Assembly: GCA_911728455.2 (NCBI GenBank)
Contig: OU452225.1
Coordinates: 22,850,495-22,914,494 of the forward strand
Origin: Marthasterias glacialis
Taxonomy: Eukaryota > Echinodermata > Asteroidea > Forcipulatida > Asteriidae
Length of the DNA: 64,000 bases
Direction: 5' to 3'
In this document: positions 1 to 12,793 of the stretch, piece by piece
How positions within the stretch are numbered: position 1 is the stretch's first letter
Layout: each line of letters starts with the position of its first letter
Notes under the pieces: model-generated
The model's input: only the letters and a program-made list of their open reading frames with translations
The model's database searches: none
Told to the model about the DNA's origin: nothing
Program-made: the position numbers and the translations under genes

Positions 1-921
1 TAACGATTGTGGCCCTTAGAAAAGATTAAAAACAAAAAAAAATATACAAATTAATTTTACAACAGATATAACTCATTACCTGAAATTTACGTGTAGGATT
101 ACCCAGAGATTTACATTTGAAGCGTTGACCTTTTCGCATCATAGATAGAGTTGGTTACAGAACCAGCAACCACTGGTTGAATAAAAACAATCAACAACCA
201 AGGAATGAAACAATGATCGACTTTCACAAGAAAAGTAGCAAACGGGTTGGAGATTGCGATACCCTCCCTAAAAGGATATGCTTTTGTAAATTGGTAAATT
301 TGAGTCTCAATATTTATCCTATTTTATTTATTTGTTTTAAATCTTTAGACGAACAGTGAATAAAAGTTGAACAGGGGCTGTCAAGGGAATCATCCAAAAG
401 TATAAAAACAGTCATAAAAAATGTGTACAACCAGAACCCTGTCAACAAAAAAAGGAATTGTTGTTAAAATGGATTTATTAATATAGTATAATTGAAACAC
501 CAAAAAATCTAGAAAAATAGCTCTTCCAGACAAAAGTTTCAATTTGCATTGTATTTCTCTACAGCACATATACCATTTAAAACTTGTTTGTCCTACATCC
601 GATGAACTAAGGCAAAAATATGTGTTGGTTTGTATACATTATACCGGTAAAACAACAAGATAGCGGAGGTAAGCTCGCTGGTCTTTAGGTCCAAAGTATA
701 TTTTCTCCATAAAAAAAAAGAACATTATAGTATCAGTCACTAACTTACCTTCTATACGAAGTTACTTGTAAATCACAGATTAGTTTATACTCCGTAAAAT
801 AATGATATCTTTGTTTAAATTTGTAAAAATAAGCAGTGCAAGTTTGGCGCGTATTCGAACGTTTTGGCTTCGTTAACTGCGCATTAAACTATCCTTCCCC
901 TTTCATTTTGAAAGGTTTTTT
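1..921. other. Left flank of the transposon pile, no confident gene
   Basis: AT-rich single-copy-looking sequence with only short chance ORFs. It lacks the CRE and ETS palindromes that fill the next 31 kb, so it is probably the original chromosomal flank. On the minus strand there is an acceptor-like site near 184 followed by a short open frame that stops near 97. It could be a terminal exon of the Reeler gene across the pile, but its phase does not fit the upstream donor, so I do not call it. Confidence 0.5.
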
Positions 922-1136
922 GGGTGTTCGGACACAAGTCCGAAGACCCTCTGTTTTTGTTCGGTTTTTTTTTTTAGGTGTTCGGCCAGCAGCCGAAAAC
1001 CTATTGTTATTGTTCTGTTTTTTTTTTTTTTTTAGGTGTTCGGCTAGCGGCCGAAAACCTATTGTTATTGTTCTGTTTTTTAGGTGTTCGGACTCTGGTC
1101 CGAAGACCTCTTGTTTTTGTTCGGTTTTTTTTTTTA
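922..1136 (+). repeat. Tandem 5'-terminal mini-hairpins (4 copies)
   Basis: Four units of about 50-60 bp each begin (A/G)GGTGTTCGG and end CCGAA(G/A)ACC, then run into a T tract. The cores differ (ACACAAGT, CCAGCAG, CTAGCGG, ACTCTGGT), yet each closes its own stem. A CTT microsatellite follows at about 1140-1160. This is the 5' end of the first element of the pile. Confidence 0.7.
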
Positions 1137-1881
1137 ATACTTCTTCTTCTTCTTCTTCTCACTGGCGATTGTCCACTTTCAAATGCACACTTCCGAAGGT
1201 CATATAACCTTGAAAATTCATACATAGGTAGTTTATGGCAAGGAGACGAAACCGTTTGAGTGACGTCATGATGACGTCATCGGGTGTCGAATTACGTTAA
1301 ATCAAAGTTTATTATTTAAAAAAATCATAACTCCTGAAGTACACAATGGAATTTTACAATCTATACATCATCGGAAAGGTCTTTAGAAAATAATTAAATG
1401 TCTCACAGAGATGACCCCAATTTGACCTTGTCTTCCGGTTCAAACCGGAAGTTGAAGCAAAAAATGCTTAAAAAGTCACAATTTAAGCTGTGGAGTCAAT
1501 ATGAAACAGAATTTGGACATGGTTTCAGTGTACGAAATAAAATGTAGTTTATGGCCTTTGAAAATATTACATTGATGACGTCATCAAATGTTACAGTTTG
1601 TTACGACGACGAGTTTAAAAATATATATATTTTTTATTTCAATTTTTTTTGAGCAAACTACATGTTGAATTTTTTAGTAATAAATAACGACTATAAAAGC
1701 CTAATTGTGAAATTTGAACAAAATTGGCCGTTGCATAACGAAGTTATATTAAGGTGAAAAGTACCGTTTTTAGCGCGATCGCCGATAGAGTCTGTACAGT
1801 TACCTTACTGTATTGCACCCCGTGCGTGTGCACTCTAGGCTTTTACTGCACGCTGTGTATATACATACACGCAACAAGTCA

Positions 1882-2922
1882 GGGCCCAATTTCATAGAGC
1901 TGCTTAACGGCAAGCAAATTTTTCTGCTTACTATAGCAAAAAAATGTGCTTAAGCGTAAACGTATTTCACCAGCGTTTGCTAACTTAAGCACGTAAACAA
2001 ACTGCGCACGCAACAAAAAAGTACCGTCTGCTTAAGCAAAAAATACTTCCGATCAAAAAATTTACAAAATGGCGGACGAAGTCAACGGAGTAGCGGTGGC
2101 TAAAAAATCAACAAAAAAGAAATTATCGATGGAAATACTAAAATTTTCTGATGGAATTGGGTCATGCCCTTTGGTTCATATAATAAAGAGATATACAGCC
2201 AAAATGAAACTTTGTATTACATTGTTACAATGTTTGATCGATGTTCGGTAAAACTATAAGTTTTCACAATGTGTTTGTACACAATTTTTACGTGCAGTAT
2301 ACGCGTACCTCACACACAAAATAACTAGCTGCCGATGATGTTTCATAACCGTTGCTGTGCACATTTTTAAGAGTACTGCTGGGACTGGACTAGTACAAAG
2401 TTAACTTACATTAACGACTCCGTGATACTGAATGGATCACAATGGACATTTCTTTCGTCATATTTCTTATTTATCTTAAAGATTAAGGTGAGTCATAACA
2501 AAAAATGTGTCAGTCATGATGTCCGTTCCCTTTCTAAATTCTATTCTACAGTACTGCAAAGTTAACGCCGTTATTTTCCCAAGTTTGATTTGCTTTGGCA
2601 AAACGTTCACACCGTATGAAATATGACTGTTGTTAAATTCATGTCTTTACTGTAATTCAGGGCAATTTTCCAGCCATGCCTTTCGATAAAACTAGTCTAT
2701 TAACAGGATAATTACATTGATTATCATGACAATACTGTGACTCTCTTCCAAATTATAGCGGCCATTTTGACACAACATGACTTTCTTAAGCACAAAAACG
2801 AGTGTTTAAGGCTGCTTGTTGGTTGCTTACCGCGTTAAGCAAAAAATCGTGCTTAATAGAGGCTATGAAATAGAAAATTAAGCACAAAATTGGCTGTTAA
2901 GCAGCTTTTTGAAATTGGGCCC
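1882..2922. mobile_element. 1.04-kb MITE with GGGCCCAATTTC inverted ends
   Basis: The left end reads GGGCCCAATTTCATAGAGC and the right end is its near inverse, finishing GAAATTGGGCCC. Three other copies of the surrounding element (near 7345 on minus, 22566 and 29042) read straight through as CAAGTCAGGTCTTGTC, which gives a clean empty-site comparison. The internal sequence is AT-rich with no transposase; the one 60-aa ORF inside is not recognisable. The target duplication is ambiguous because the ends are GC palindromes. A diverged relative lies near 58501. Confidence 0.72.
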
Positions 2923-4749
2923 TGGTCTTGTCACAGTTCATCGAACTTTGCGGTGTGTTAAGTTCTGTGTGTGTGTAATAATGCCAACGCAAAGAAAAAC
3001 TGTTACGTCATGCCAAGTTCAGTGTGGAAATGTTTCCCTTTATGTCATTCTGGTGGCTTAATTGTGACAGGGAGAGGAAGAGGAGACTTTACTGAGATGA
3101 TCACATGCTCACGTGAGTTGTTTGATGTATAATGGTGGAGAAAATGCAATTGACAAAGTGATCGTCTTTCGTTCTATATATACCGATCACGTACGTGCTT
3201 ACGTACGAGAGTCACAAGTGTGCACCAGCGGGGCCAGAGGCACTTTATCCCCGCGAGAGTTGTTGTCGGGGTTCGCTGAGTAAAACTGTTTAAAAGTAAA
3301 GTTTAAAAGTAAAGTCATCGCTTTTCAAAATGTCCGTGTATTTCTTGACCTGAGTTGACCTCGCTTCCTGTCCAAACCGGAAGTCCCCATGAAATACATA
3401 TGATAAAGCTCTTTTTAATTATGTTCAAATTCATATTTAAAGGTTTTATTTGATTTCACTTTTAATATATCAAACAAAATCAAAACCAGGTGTTATACGG
3501 TGTCATAGAGACCATTATGTTGCTTTAAATGTTTCATTCCTCCAAAATTTTCTCCAAATAAATAACTCAAAATTGAAATTAAACTGATCCTTGAAACTGT
3601 GCATATATTTGAACCTCAATATGAAGACGCGAAATAAAACAATGACGTCATGATGACGTCATCAGATGTTGAGTTACAATAAATCAAAGTTTATTAATTA
3701 AATCAGAACTCCTGAAGTGCACAATGGATTTTTACAATCTACACATCATCGCAAAGGTCTTTTGGAAACTATTTAAATATCTCAAAGAAATGACCCCAAT
3801 TTGACCTTGTATTGCGGTTCAAACCGGAAGTTGAAGGAAACAATTGTTATAAAGCCATTATTTTTTAGTTCTTTGGTCAGTATAAAACGAGCTTTGGACA
3901 GTGGTTTCAGTGTGTGAGTAGGTAAAGGACTCTGCGTTTTCAAGTTTAAAACTGATGACGTCATTACATTAAACAGCGTCCTCTGGTAACAAGTTTGAAA
4001 ACAATGGTGCTACAACACTAATTGTAACGGCTTTTTAGGTGTTCGGGCTCTCAGCCCGGAACACCTCTTGATTTTGTTCGGTTTTTTAGGTGTTCGGACT
4101 CTGGTCCGATAACCTCTTGATTTTGTTCGTTTTTTTTTTTTTAAATACTTCTTCTTCTTCTCCCTGGCGATTGTCCACCTTCAAATGCACACTTCCGAAG
4201 GTCATATAACCTTGAAACTTCATACATAGGTAGCATATGGCAAGGAGACGAAACATAACTCACGAAGTAGACAATGGATTTTTACAATCTTTACATCATC
4301 GGAAAGGTCATCCAAAACTGCGTAATCGCCCTACAGACATGACCCCAATTTGACCTTGTCTTCCGGTTCAAACCGGAATTTGAAAATGTTGGAAATTTTC
4401 AAAAATTCATATTTTAAGAAGTACTTATCACATGATCACAAATTTTACATCAGATTGTAGAGAATTGAGCCTTCTCAAACTTGTGCATTGGGGTGACACC
4501 ATTTTGACCTTTACTTCCGGTTCAAACCGGACGTTTAACGCAAATGTCCATGTGCGTTCAAGCGTGTCCCACATTGCTGTAGAAAATCCAATGCCTTTAT
4601 ACATGTACACGTCCTTGTGTGTGCGTGGCTGTGTAACATCGATGCCCCATTGCTATGCACATCAACCACGCGTTGTTCTTTTTTCAAGGTACACACTCCA
4701 CGCTTTGTAAGTCTTTAATACAGGGCTTTTTTAAAACTTTATAAACCAA

Positions 4750-5335
4750 CAAAAAATCAACCGTTTGAGATATGAATTTAATTCTTTCGACAAATGTCCA
4801 GGTAAGGGAGGCTCTTTCTTTTCGACACATTAAGTGACCTCTGTGACAGCTACTTCCGGTCAAACCGGAAGTAGATCTTTATTTAAAAATGCTAAGAGCT
4901 AGGAACATGATTCTTTCACCAAATACCGAGGTTCGGAAAGTTCATTCTCTGTTGCACATTGGGTGACCTCTACTTCCGGTCAAACCGGAAGTAGCTCCTC
5001 GTGTAAGAGTGGTTAGAGTTAGGAACATGATAGTTTCGAGAAATATCAAGGTTAGGTAAGGTCTTTCTTTGTGAAACATAAAGTGACCTTTGTAACCTCT
5101 ACTTCCGGTCAAACTGGTAGCTCCTCAATTAAAATTAGTAAGAGCTAGGAACATGATTCTTTCACAAAATAACAAGGTTTGGGATGGTCCTCTGTTGCAT
5201 ATTGCGTGGCCTGTGATGTCTACTTCCGGTCAAACCTGAAGTAGCTCGTCAATTAAGATTGGTAAGAGCTTGGAACAGGATTCTTTCACCAAATACCAAG
5301 GTGATGGAAGGTCCTTCTCTGTTACAAATTAAATA
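4750..5335 (+). repeat. About 120-bp tandem monomers (4-5 copies) in element b
   Basis: Each monomer runs GAGCTAGGAACATGATTCTT, then CCAAGGT, CTTCTCTGTTGCACATT, GTGACCTCT and ACTTCCGGTCAAACCGGAAG followed by TAGCTC. Related blocks occur at 5575-6175 (minus), 23750-24330 and 30225-31290, with different copy numbers. Confidence 0.75.
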
Positions 5336-5413
5336 TTATCTTTTAAAGAACAATTTCATGTTCATATATTTAGATACTTTAGTTGCTACATCAAATAACA
5401 ACTTTAAGTACTA

Positions 5414-8146
5414 CTAGACATAAGTTTTTGTGACATCACAAAAACAAGGTGTTCGGAATATGGTAGTTAAAGTTGTTATTTAATGTATCAACTTAAGTAT
5501 CTAAAAATATGAACATAAAAAAACGTAAAATTGTGCTTTGAAATATATTTAATTTGCAGCAGAGGACCTTCATGTTTCTAGCTCTTACCATTTTTTCCGG
5601 TTTGACCGGAAGTACAGGTACGCAATATGAAACAGAGAAGGACCTTACCAACTTGGTATTTTGTGAAAGAGTCATGTTCCTACCTCTAACAACTTAAAAA
5701 AATGAGGAGCTACTTTCGGCTTCACTGGAAGTAGAGGTCACAGAGGTCACGCAAAGTGCAACAGAGAAGGGTCATCCCTTACCTTGGTATTACGTGAAAT
5801 AATCATGTTCCTAGCTCTAACCATTTTTAAATAAAGAGCTACTTCCGGTTTGACCAGAAGTAGAGGTCAGAACGGTCACGCAATGTGCAACAGAGAAGGA
5901 TCCTCCCTAACCTTGGTATTTGGTGAAAGAATCATGTTCCTAGCTCTTACCATTTTTAAATAAAGAGCTACTTCCGGTTTGACCGGAAGTAGAGGTCACA
6001 AAGGTCACGCATAGTGCAACAGAGAAGGATCCTCCCTAACCTTGGTACTTGGTGAAAGAATTATGTTCCTACCTCTGACAACTTTTGAATGAGGAGCTAC
6101 TTCCGGTTTTTCCGGAAGTAGAGGTCACACAGGTCACGCAATGTGCAACATAGAAGGACATTCCCTAACCTACAATCTGATGTAAGATTTGTGATTATAT
6201 AATAAAAACTTCTTAAATTATGAATTTTTGAATATTTGAACTTCCGGTTTGAACCGGAAGACAAGGTCACATTGGGGTCATGTCTGTAGGGCGATTACGC
6301 AGTTTTGAATGACCTTTCAGATGATGTATAGATTGTAAAAATCCATTGTGTACTTCAGGAGTTATGATTTTTTGAAATAATAAACTTTGATTTAATAAAA
6401 ATGAATGTGAAAATAATTAAAAAGAGCTTTATCATATGTATTTCATGGGGACTTCCGGTTTGGGCAGGAAGCGAGGTCAACTCAGGTCACTAAGAATTAT
6501 AAAGAACCGCATACATTTATTGTAACTCGACTCCTGGAGGAAAACAAGTTACCTTTTTGATTTTAACTGCCAGGAAAAACAATGTTTTCGTGCTTTCCAA
6601 ACTGTTCCTTTTCCACGCAGTGCAATTGGCTCCCGCCAGGTTGTCTGTTCAAAATACTATTCATATTGTCTTTTATCAAAACATTAACCCTTGCTGCCCT
6701 CTGTTTTGTTCGGCATCTATGCGGTGTCAATAAAAAAAGTGTGTATTGCTAGTGAACGTTGGTGGCGCTACATCAAATTAACGGTCTCATTCTGTACAGT
6801 CAATCTGACATTTGACAGATTCAAATTCCGAGCTCATTATCTGTATTAAAAAGTTCCAAAGTTTTATAAAAACTACCCCACTTTGATAAACATCACAAAC
6901 ACAAGTGTGCACGGCTAAAGAAATACACGGACATTTTGAAAAGCGATGACTTTACTTTTTAAATTTCATTTTTGAACAGTTTTACTCAGCGTATCCCGAC
7001 AACAACTCTCGCGGGGGTAAAGAGCCTCTGGTCCCGCTGTTGCACACTTGTGACTCTCGTACGTAAGCACGTACGTGATCGGTATATTTAGAACGAAAGA
7101 CGATCATTTTGTCAATTGCATTTTCTCCACCATTATACATCAAACAACTCACGTGAGCATGTGATCGTCTCAGTAAAGTCTCCTCTTCCTCTCCCTGTCA
7201 CAATTAAGCCACCAGAATGACATAAAGGGAAACATTTCCACACTGAACTTGGCATGACTTAACAGTTTTTCTTTGCGTAGCCATTATTACACACACACAG
7301 AACTTAACAACACACCGCAAAGTTCGATGAACTGTGACAAGACCTGACTTGTTACGTGTATGTATATACACAGCATGCTGTAAAAGCCTATAGTGCACAC
7401 GCACGGGGTGCAATACAGTAAGGTAACTGTACAGACTCTATCGGCGATTGCGCTAAAAACGGCACTTTTTACCTTAATATAACTTCGTTATGCAACGGCC
7501 AATTTTGTTCAAATTTCACAATTAGGCTTTTATACTCGTTATCTATTACTAAAAAATTCAACATGTAGTTTGCTAAAAAAAAATTCGAAATAAAAAAAAT
7601 TTTATTTTTAAACTCGTCGTCGTAACAAACTGTAACATTTGATGATGTCATCAACGTAATATTTTCAAAGGTCATAAACTACATTTTATTTCGTACACTG
7701 AAACCATGTCCAAATTCTGTTTCATATTGACTCCACAGCTTAAATTGTGACTTTTTAAGCATTTTTTGCTTCAACTTCCGGTTTGAACCGGAAGACAAGG
7801 TCAAATTGGGGTCATCTCTGTGAGACATTTAATTATTTTTTAAAGACCTTTCCGATGATGTATAGATTGTAAAATTCCATTGTGTACTTCAGGAGTTATG
7901 ATTTTTTTAAATAATAAACTTTGATTTAACGTAATTCGACACCCGATGACGTCATCATGACGTCACTCAAACGGTTTCATGTCCTAATGAATATCTAACT
8001 ATGTGTGAAGTTTCAAGTTCATACAAGTTTAGGAAGTATGCTTTTGTTAGCGGACAATCGACAGGCATAAGAAGAAGGAGAAGTAAAAAATGAAAAAAAA
8101 AAAAACGTACAAAAACAATAGGTTTTCGGCTGATCGCCGAACACCT
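5414..8146 (-). mobile_element. Element c: full-length long-family copy (2.73 kb), inverted
   Basis: Read on the minus strand it starts AGGTGTTCGG at 8146 with a mini-hairpin, T tract and CTTCTTC segment. It ends with CCGAACACCTTG, a perfect hairpin TTTTTGTGATGTCACAAAAA and CTAG at 5414. The fifth base of the 5' repeat (A of AGGTG) matches the T of CACCT in its own 3' repeat. It sits between two Ts of element b. It is nearly identical to 21884-24498, including a 69-codon frame that is the same in both, which implies a recent common source. No protein is recognisable. Confidence 0.65.
5575..6175 (-). repeat. About 120-bp tandem monomers (about 5 copies) in element c
   Basis: Reverse-complement copies of the GAGCTAGGAACATGATTCTT monomer. 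Each carries a TACTTCCGG...CCGGAAGTA palindrome and one or two TGACC half-sites. Confidence 0.75.
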
Positions 8147-8202
8147 AATAATCCGAACACCTTGTTTTTGTGATGGCACAAAAACCTATGTCTAGTTTTT
8201 TT

Positions 8203-8462
8203 AGGTGTTCGGCCAGCAGCCGAAAACCTATTGTTATTGTTCTGTTTTTTAGGTGTTCGGCTAGCGGCCGAAAACCTATTGTTATTGTTCTGGTTTTTTT
8301 TTTAGGTGTTCGGCGTTGAGCCGAAAACCTATTGTTATTGTTAAGTTTTTTTTTTTTTTTTTTAGGTGTTCGGCATTGAGCCGAAAACCTATTGTTATTG
8401 TTAAGTTTTTTTTTTTTTTTTTAGGTGTTCGGCTTTGAGCCGAAAACCTATTGTTATTGTTA

Positions 8463-8501
<39 letters not shown>
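8203..8501 (+). repeat. Five mini-hairpin units and a long poly(T) tract
   Basis: Units start at about 8203, 8250, 8304, 8364 and 8423. Each has the form AGGTGTTCGG-core-CCGAAAACCTATTGTTATTG followed by a T run. The cores are CCAGCAG, CTAGCGG, CGTTGAG, CATTGAG and CTTTGAG, all keeping a paired GGC...GCC stem. The last T run is about 37 nt. Confidence 0.75.
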
Positions 8502-9729
8502 CCTCGTATTCTTATCAGCGAACCTTCTCCGTCGATTTTTAACAAAAGTAAAGCTTATATGAACTTGAAACTTATCAGGAACATGAACCATAGTTAGTAG
8601 ATGAAACCGCAACTTTTTTAGAATGATGACGTCATTGATGACGTCATTATGCTAAATAAACCATTAATAATTAGAAAATTCATATCTTGAGAACCAGAAA
8701 AGCTACGTACGAGATTCTTTCAAAACATAAAAGTTCTTGTAATGACCTTTAATTGTCGTGCACAACTTGACCTCATTTGACCTTTACTTCCGGTCGAAAC
8801 CGGAAGTTCAAAATTTCAAAAATTCATATCCCAAGAACTGCTTATCATATTGACAAAATTTGAATGATGGTTTGAAGATCGGTTAGCCTGCTTAAACTTT
8901 TGTACAGACATAATACTGGTTTGACAATGTCTTCCGGCCGTAAAAGATGACGTCATTGATTGCGTCATTATATTAAATCAACGTTTAATATTTAAAAAAT
9001 CCATATCTGAAGAACCGTTTATGTTACATACAAGATCTTTGCACCATATGAAAGCTTTTTGATTACTCTACAAATCTTACAGTGTGTGACCCCATTTGAC
9101 CTTGACTTCCGGTCGAAACCGGAAGTTAATATGTCATTTTTCCAAAAAAATCTTATTTCAATAAAAAAACAGGCTGTAGTAATAACCATTACTTCATCTG
9201 AAAACACTTTAACCAGTCTACATGTTTTACAGAAAGTGTGACCCCATTTGACCTTGACTTCCGGTTGAAACCGGAAGTTGAAGTTTAAGTATAAAAAAAT
9301 TCATAGGTCATTAACCAAACGAGGTACAGTCTTGAATCTTACCTTTACCTTCAACTTTACCGAGCAGTAAACTGCATTGTCTTTTCTGGATGATGACGTC
9401 ATTGATGACGTCATTACAATAAATCAACGTTTAATATTTCAAAAATTCATATCTGAAGAACCGTAAATGATACATACAAGATATTTGCGCCATATAAAAG
9501 CTCTTCAATTACTCTGCACATCTTACACAGTTTGTGACCCCATTTGACCTTGACTTCCGGTCGAAAGAGGAAGTTGAAATTTTATTTTTCAAAAAGATTA
9601 TTTTTCAATAACAAAACAGAATTCATTAATAATCATTACTTCATCTGAAAGCTCGTTAACCATTCTAAAAATTGTGTTGAAGATGTGACCCTATTTGACC
9701 CTTACTTCCGGTTGAAACGGATAATTTTT
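8203..9729 (+). mobile_element. Element d: middle-family copy lacking its 3' end
   Basis: The mini-hairpins and poly(T) lead into the CCTCGTATTCTTATCAGCG start that marks the middle family, then alternating CRE pairs and ETS palindromes. It is cut off at 9729, where the next element's AGGTGTTCGG begins inside an ETS palindrome. Confidence 0.55.
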
Positions 9730-11509
9730 AGGTGTTCGGCCAGCAGCCGAAAACCTATTGTTAGGTGTTCGGCTTTGAGCCGAAAACCTATTGTAATTGT
9801 TCTGTTTTTTTTTTTTTTTTTTTTTCTGCGTCTTCTTCTTTCTCAATGAACCTTCTCCGCAAGATTTGAGCAAAAGTGAAGCTTGTATGAACTTGAAACT
9901 TGTCATGAACATCGACCTTGATGAGCAGACGAAACTGCAACTTTTCTGGAATGATGACGTCATTGATGACGTCATTACGCTAAATAAACGTTAAATAATT
10001 TGAAAATTCATATCTTCAGAACCAGAATCGCTACTTTCAAGATTCTTCCACTACATGAAACCTCTTGTAAAGTTCTACAAATGTCGTGCACAACTTGACC
10101 TCATTTGACCTTTACTTCCGGTCGAAACCGGAAGTTCAAATTTTCAAAAATTCATAATTCAAGAACTGCTTATCATATTGTCAAAATTTAAATGTAAGTT
10201 AGAAGATCGTTTATCCTGCTCAAACTTTTGCACAGACATAATACCAGTTTGACATTGTCTTCTGGCCGTAACAGATGACGTCATTGATTGCGTCATTATA
10301 TTAAATCAACGTTTAATATTTAAAAAATCCATATCTGAAGAACCGTATATGTTACATACGAGATCTTTGCACCATATGAAAGCTTTTTGATTACTCTACA
10401 AATCTTACACAGTGTGTGACCCCGTTTGACCTTGACTTCCGGTCGAAACCGGAAGTTAAAATGTCATTTTTCCAAAAAATCATATTTCAATAAAAAACAG
10501 GCTAGAGTAATAACCATTACTTCATCTGAAAACACTTTAACCAGTCTACATGTTTTACAAAAAGTGTGGCCCCATTTGACCTTGACTTCCGGTCGAAACC
10601 GGAAGTTGAAGTTTAAGTATAAAACAATTCATAGGTCTTTAACTAAACGAGGTACAGTCTTGAAACTTACTATTACCTTCAACTTTAACGTGCAGTAAAC
10701 TGCATTGTCTTTTCTGGATGATGACGTCATTGATGACGTCATTACAATAAATCAACGTTTAATATTTCAGAAATTCATATCTGAAGAACTGTAAATGATA
10801 CGTACAAGATGCTTGCACCATATAAAAGCTCTTCAATTACTCTGCACATCTTACACAGTTTGTGACCCCATTTGACCTTGACTTCCGGTCGAAACAGGAA
10901 GTTGATTTTTTTTTTCAAAAAGATTATTTTTCAATAACAAAACAGAATTATTAATAATCATTACTTCATCTGAAAGCGCGTTAACCATTCTAAAAATTGT
11001 GTTGAAGTTGTGACCCCATTTGACCCCTACTTCCGGTTTTAACGGATGTTGAAATTTCACAGATAGTAAATTCATATTTCATCAACTGAACGTGATACAG
11101 ACTTGAAACTTACTGTTGCCTTAGACATTACTGTGTAGATGAAACTGGATTTTTTTTTCGGATAATGACATCATTAATGAAGTCATATTAAATCAACGTT
11201 TAATGTTTAAAAAAAATCATATTTAGGGATCAAAAAAGTTACACACGAGATATTTGCACCATATGCAAGCCCTTGAAATAATGTACAACTATCGCAGAGT
11301 GTGACCCTATTTGACCCATAGTTCCTGTCAAAACCGGAAGTTGAAGTTTCATATGACTGACCTTCATGCCTAAAGATCAACACAAGGTACAAATACAAAT
11401 TTTGCCCATCAGCACAGCACACAAAAGTGACCTTGTTTTCAATGACGCAGTCACTTTTTTACGTTCCAGCCGAACACCGTGAGTTTGTTCACAAACTCTC
11501 AATTTCTAG
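9730..11509 (+). mobile_element. Element e: full-length middle-family copy (1.78 kb)
   Basis: The 5' end has two mini-hairpins (9730 and 9763), a T tract and TCTGCGTCTTCTTC. The 3' end has CCGAACACCGTG, hairpin GAGTTTGTTCACAAACTC and CTAG at 11506-11509. The body holds CRE pairs near 9952, 10275 and 10719 and ETS palindromes spaced at about 130-180 bp. No coding potential is seen. Confidence 0.6.
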
Positions 11510-11514
11510 TTTTT

Positions 11515-12619
11515 TCCTCGTATTCTTATCAGCGAACCTTCTCCGTCGATTTTTAACAAAAGTAAAGCTTATATGAACTTGAAACTTATCAAGAACATGA
11601 ACCATAGTTAGCAGATGAAACCGCAACTTTTTTAGAATGATGACGTCATTGATGACGTCATTATGCTAAATAAACCATTAATAATTAGAAAATTCATATC
11701 TTGAGAACCAGAAAAGCTACGTACGAGATTCTTTCAAAACATAAAAGTTCTTGTAATGACCTTTAATTGTCGTGCACAACTTGACCTCATTTGACCTTTA
11801 CTTCCGGTCGAAACCGGAAGTTCAAAATTTCAAAAAATCATATCTCAAGAACTGCTAATGATATTGTCAAAATTTGAATAACAGTTTGAAGATCGGTTAG
11901 CCTGCTCAAACTTTTGCACAGACATAATACCAGTTTGACATTGTCTTCTGGCCGTAAAAGATGACGTCATTGATTGCGTCATTATATTAAATCAACGTTT
12001 AATATTTAAAAAATCCATATCTGAAGAACCGTATATGTTACATACAAGATCTTTGCACCATATGAAAGCTTTCGATTACTCTACAAATCTTACACAGTGT
12101 GTGACCCCATTTGACCTTGACTTCCGGTCGAAACCGGAAGTTAAAATGTCATTTTTCCAAAAAATCCTATTTCAATAAAAAACAGGCTATAGTAATAACC
12201 ATTACTTCATCTGCAAACACTTTAACCAGTCTACATGTCTTACAGAAAGTGTGACCCCATTTGACCTTGACTTCCGGTCGAAACCGGAAGTTGAAGTTTG
12301 TACAACAAAAATATGTATCTCATTAATGAAACATGGTACATTAATAATCCGTACATCAATTTAAAGCTTTCTGACAATTCTAGATACCATGCACAAGGTG
12401 TGACCCCATTTGACCTTTAGTTCCTGTCAAACCGGAAGTTGGAGTTTCATAATTATGACAAACCTTCATGCATAAAGATAAAAAAAGTACAAATAAATAT
12501 TTCGCCCGTCAGCATAGCACAAATAGACAAGAAACGTGCACACAATATTGACCTTAAAATTTTCAATTACGTAATTAAGCCGAACACCGTGAGTTTGTCC
12601 ACAAACTCTAAATCTCTAG
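11515..12619 (+). mobile_element. Element f: chimeric copy (middle-family 5', short-family 3')
   Basis: It starts TCCTCGTATTC like the middle family, but from about 12300 matches the 3' third of the short family. It ends with hairpin GAGTTTGTCCACAAACTC and CTAG at 12616-12619. The switch falls just after an ETS palindrome shared by both families, so homologous recombination is likely. Confidence 0.55.
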
Positions 12620-12793
12620 TTTTTCCTCGTATTCTTATCAGCGAACCTTCTCCGTCGATTTTTAACAAAAGTAAAGTTTATATGAACTTGAAACTTATCA
12701 GGAACATGAACCATAGTTAGTAGATGAAACCGCAACTTTTTTAGAATGATGACGTCATTGATGACGTCATTATGCTAAATAAACCATTAACAA

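Larger units (their letters stand above)
922..4036 (+). mobile_element. Element a: long family, 3' end lost, carries a MITE
   Basis: It begins with four mini-hairpins and a CTT tract, and continues with the long-family body shared with 28204-31459 and with the minus copy at 5414-8146. It contains paired TGACGTCA palindromes near 1261-1281 and a 1.04-kb insertion (1882-2922). No CCGAACACC/hairpin/CTAG is found before the next element's 5' end at 4037, so it is 3' truncated or recombined. Confidence 0.55.
4037..8195 (+). mobile_element. Element b: long family, split by element c
   Basis: The 5' end AGGTGTTCGG at 4037 is followed by two mini-hairpins and a CTT tract, then the body up to 5413. 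It resumes at 8147 with its CCGAACACCTTG subterminal repeat, a hairpin with TTTTTGTG/CACAAAAA-type arms and CTAG at 8192-8195. The intervening 5414-8146 is another element in reverse orientation. The intact arrangement can be seen at 24440-24498. Confidence 0.6.

Noticed and set aside
90-190. Possible last exon of the Reeler gene on the far side of the pile (minus strand, VAGSVTN... then stop)
   Set aside because: It has a good acceptor and a VV-like start similar to Reeler ends, but the required phase does not fit the AA|GTAAAG donor at 32573, and the first option already ends in a stop codon.
5347-5520. A palindrome-born hairpin gene at the tail-to-tail junction
   Set aside because: The symmetry is explained by two copies of the same element meeting in opposite orientation.
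7204-7675. Conserved 68-69-codon frames, repeated at 22236-22707, as possible transposon proteins
   Set aside because: Identity follows from recent copying. The same frames are broken by indels in the 1560-1900 and 28720-29190 copies, and no domain or biased codon use is visible.
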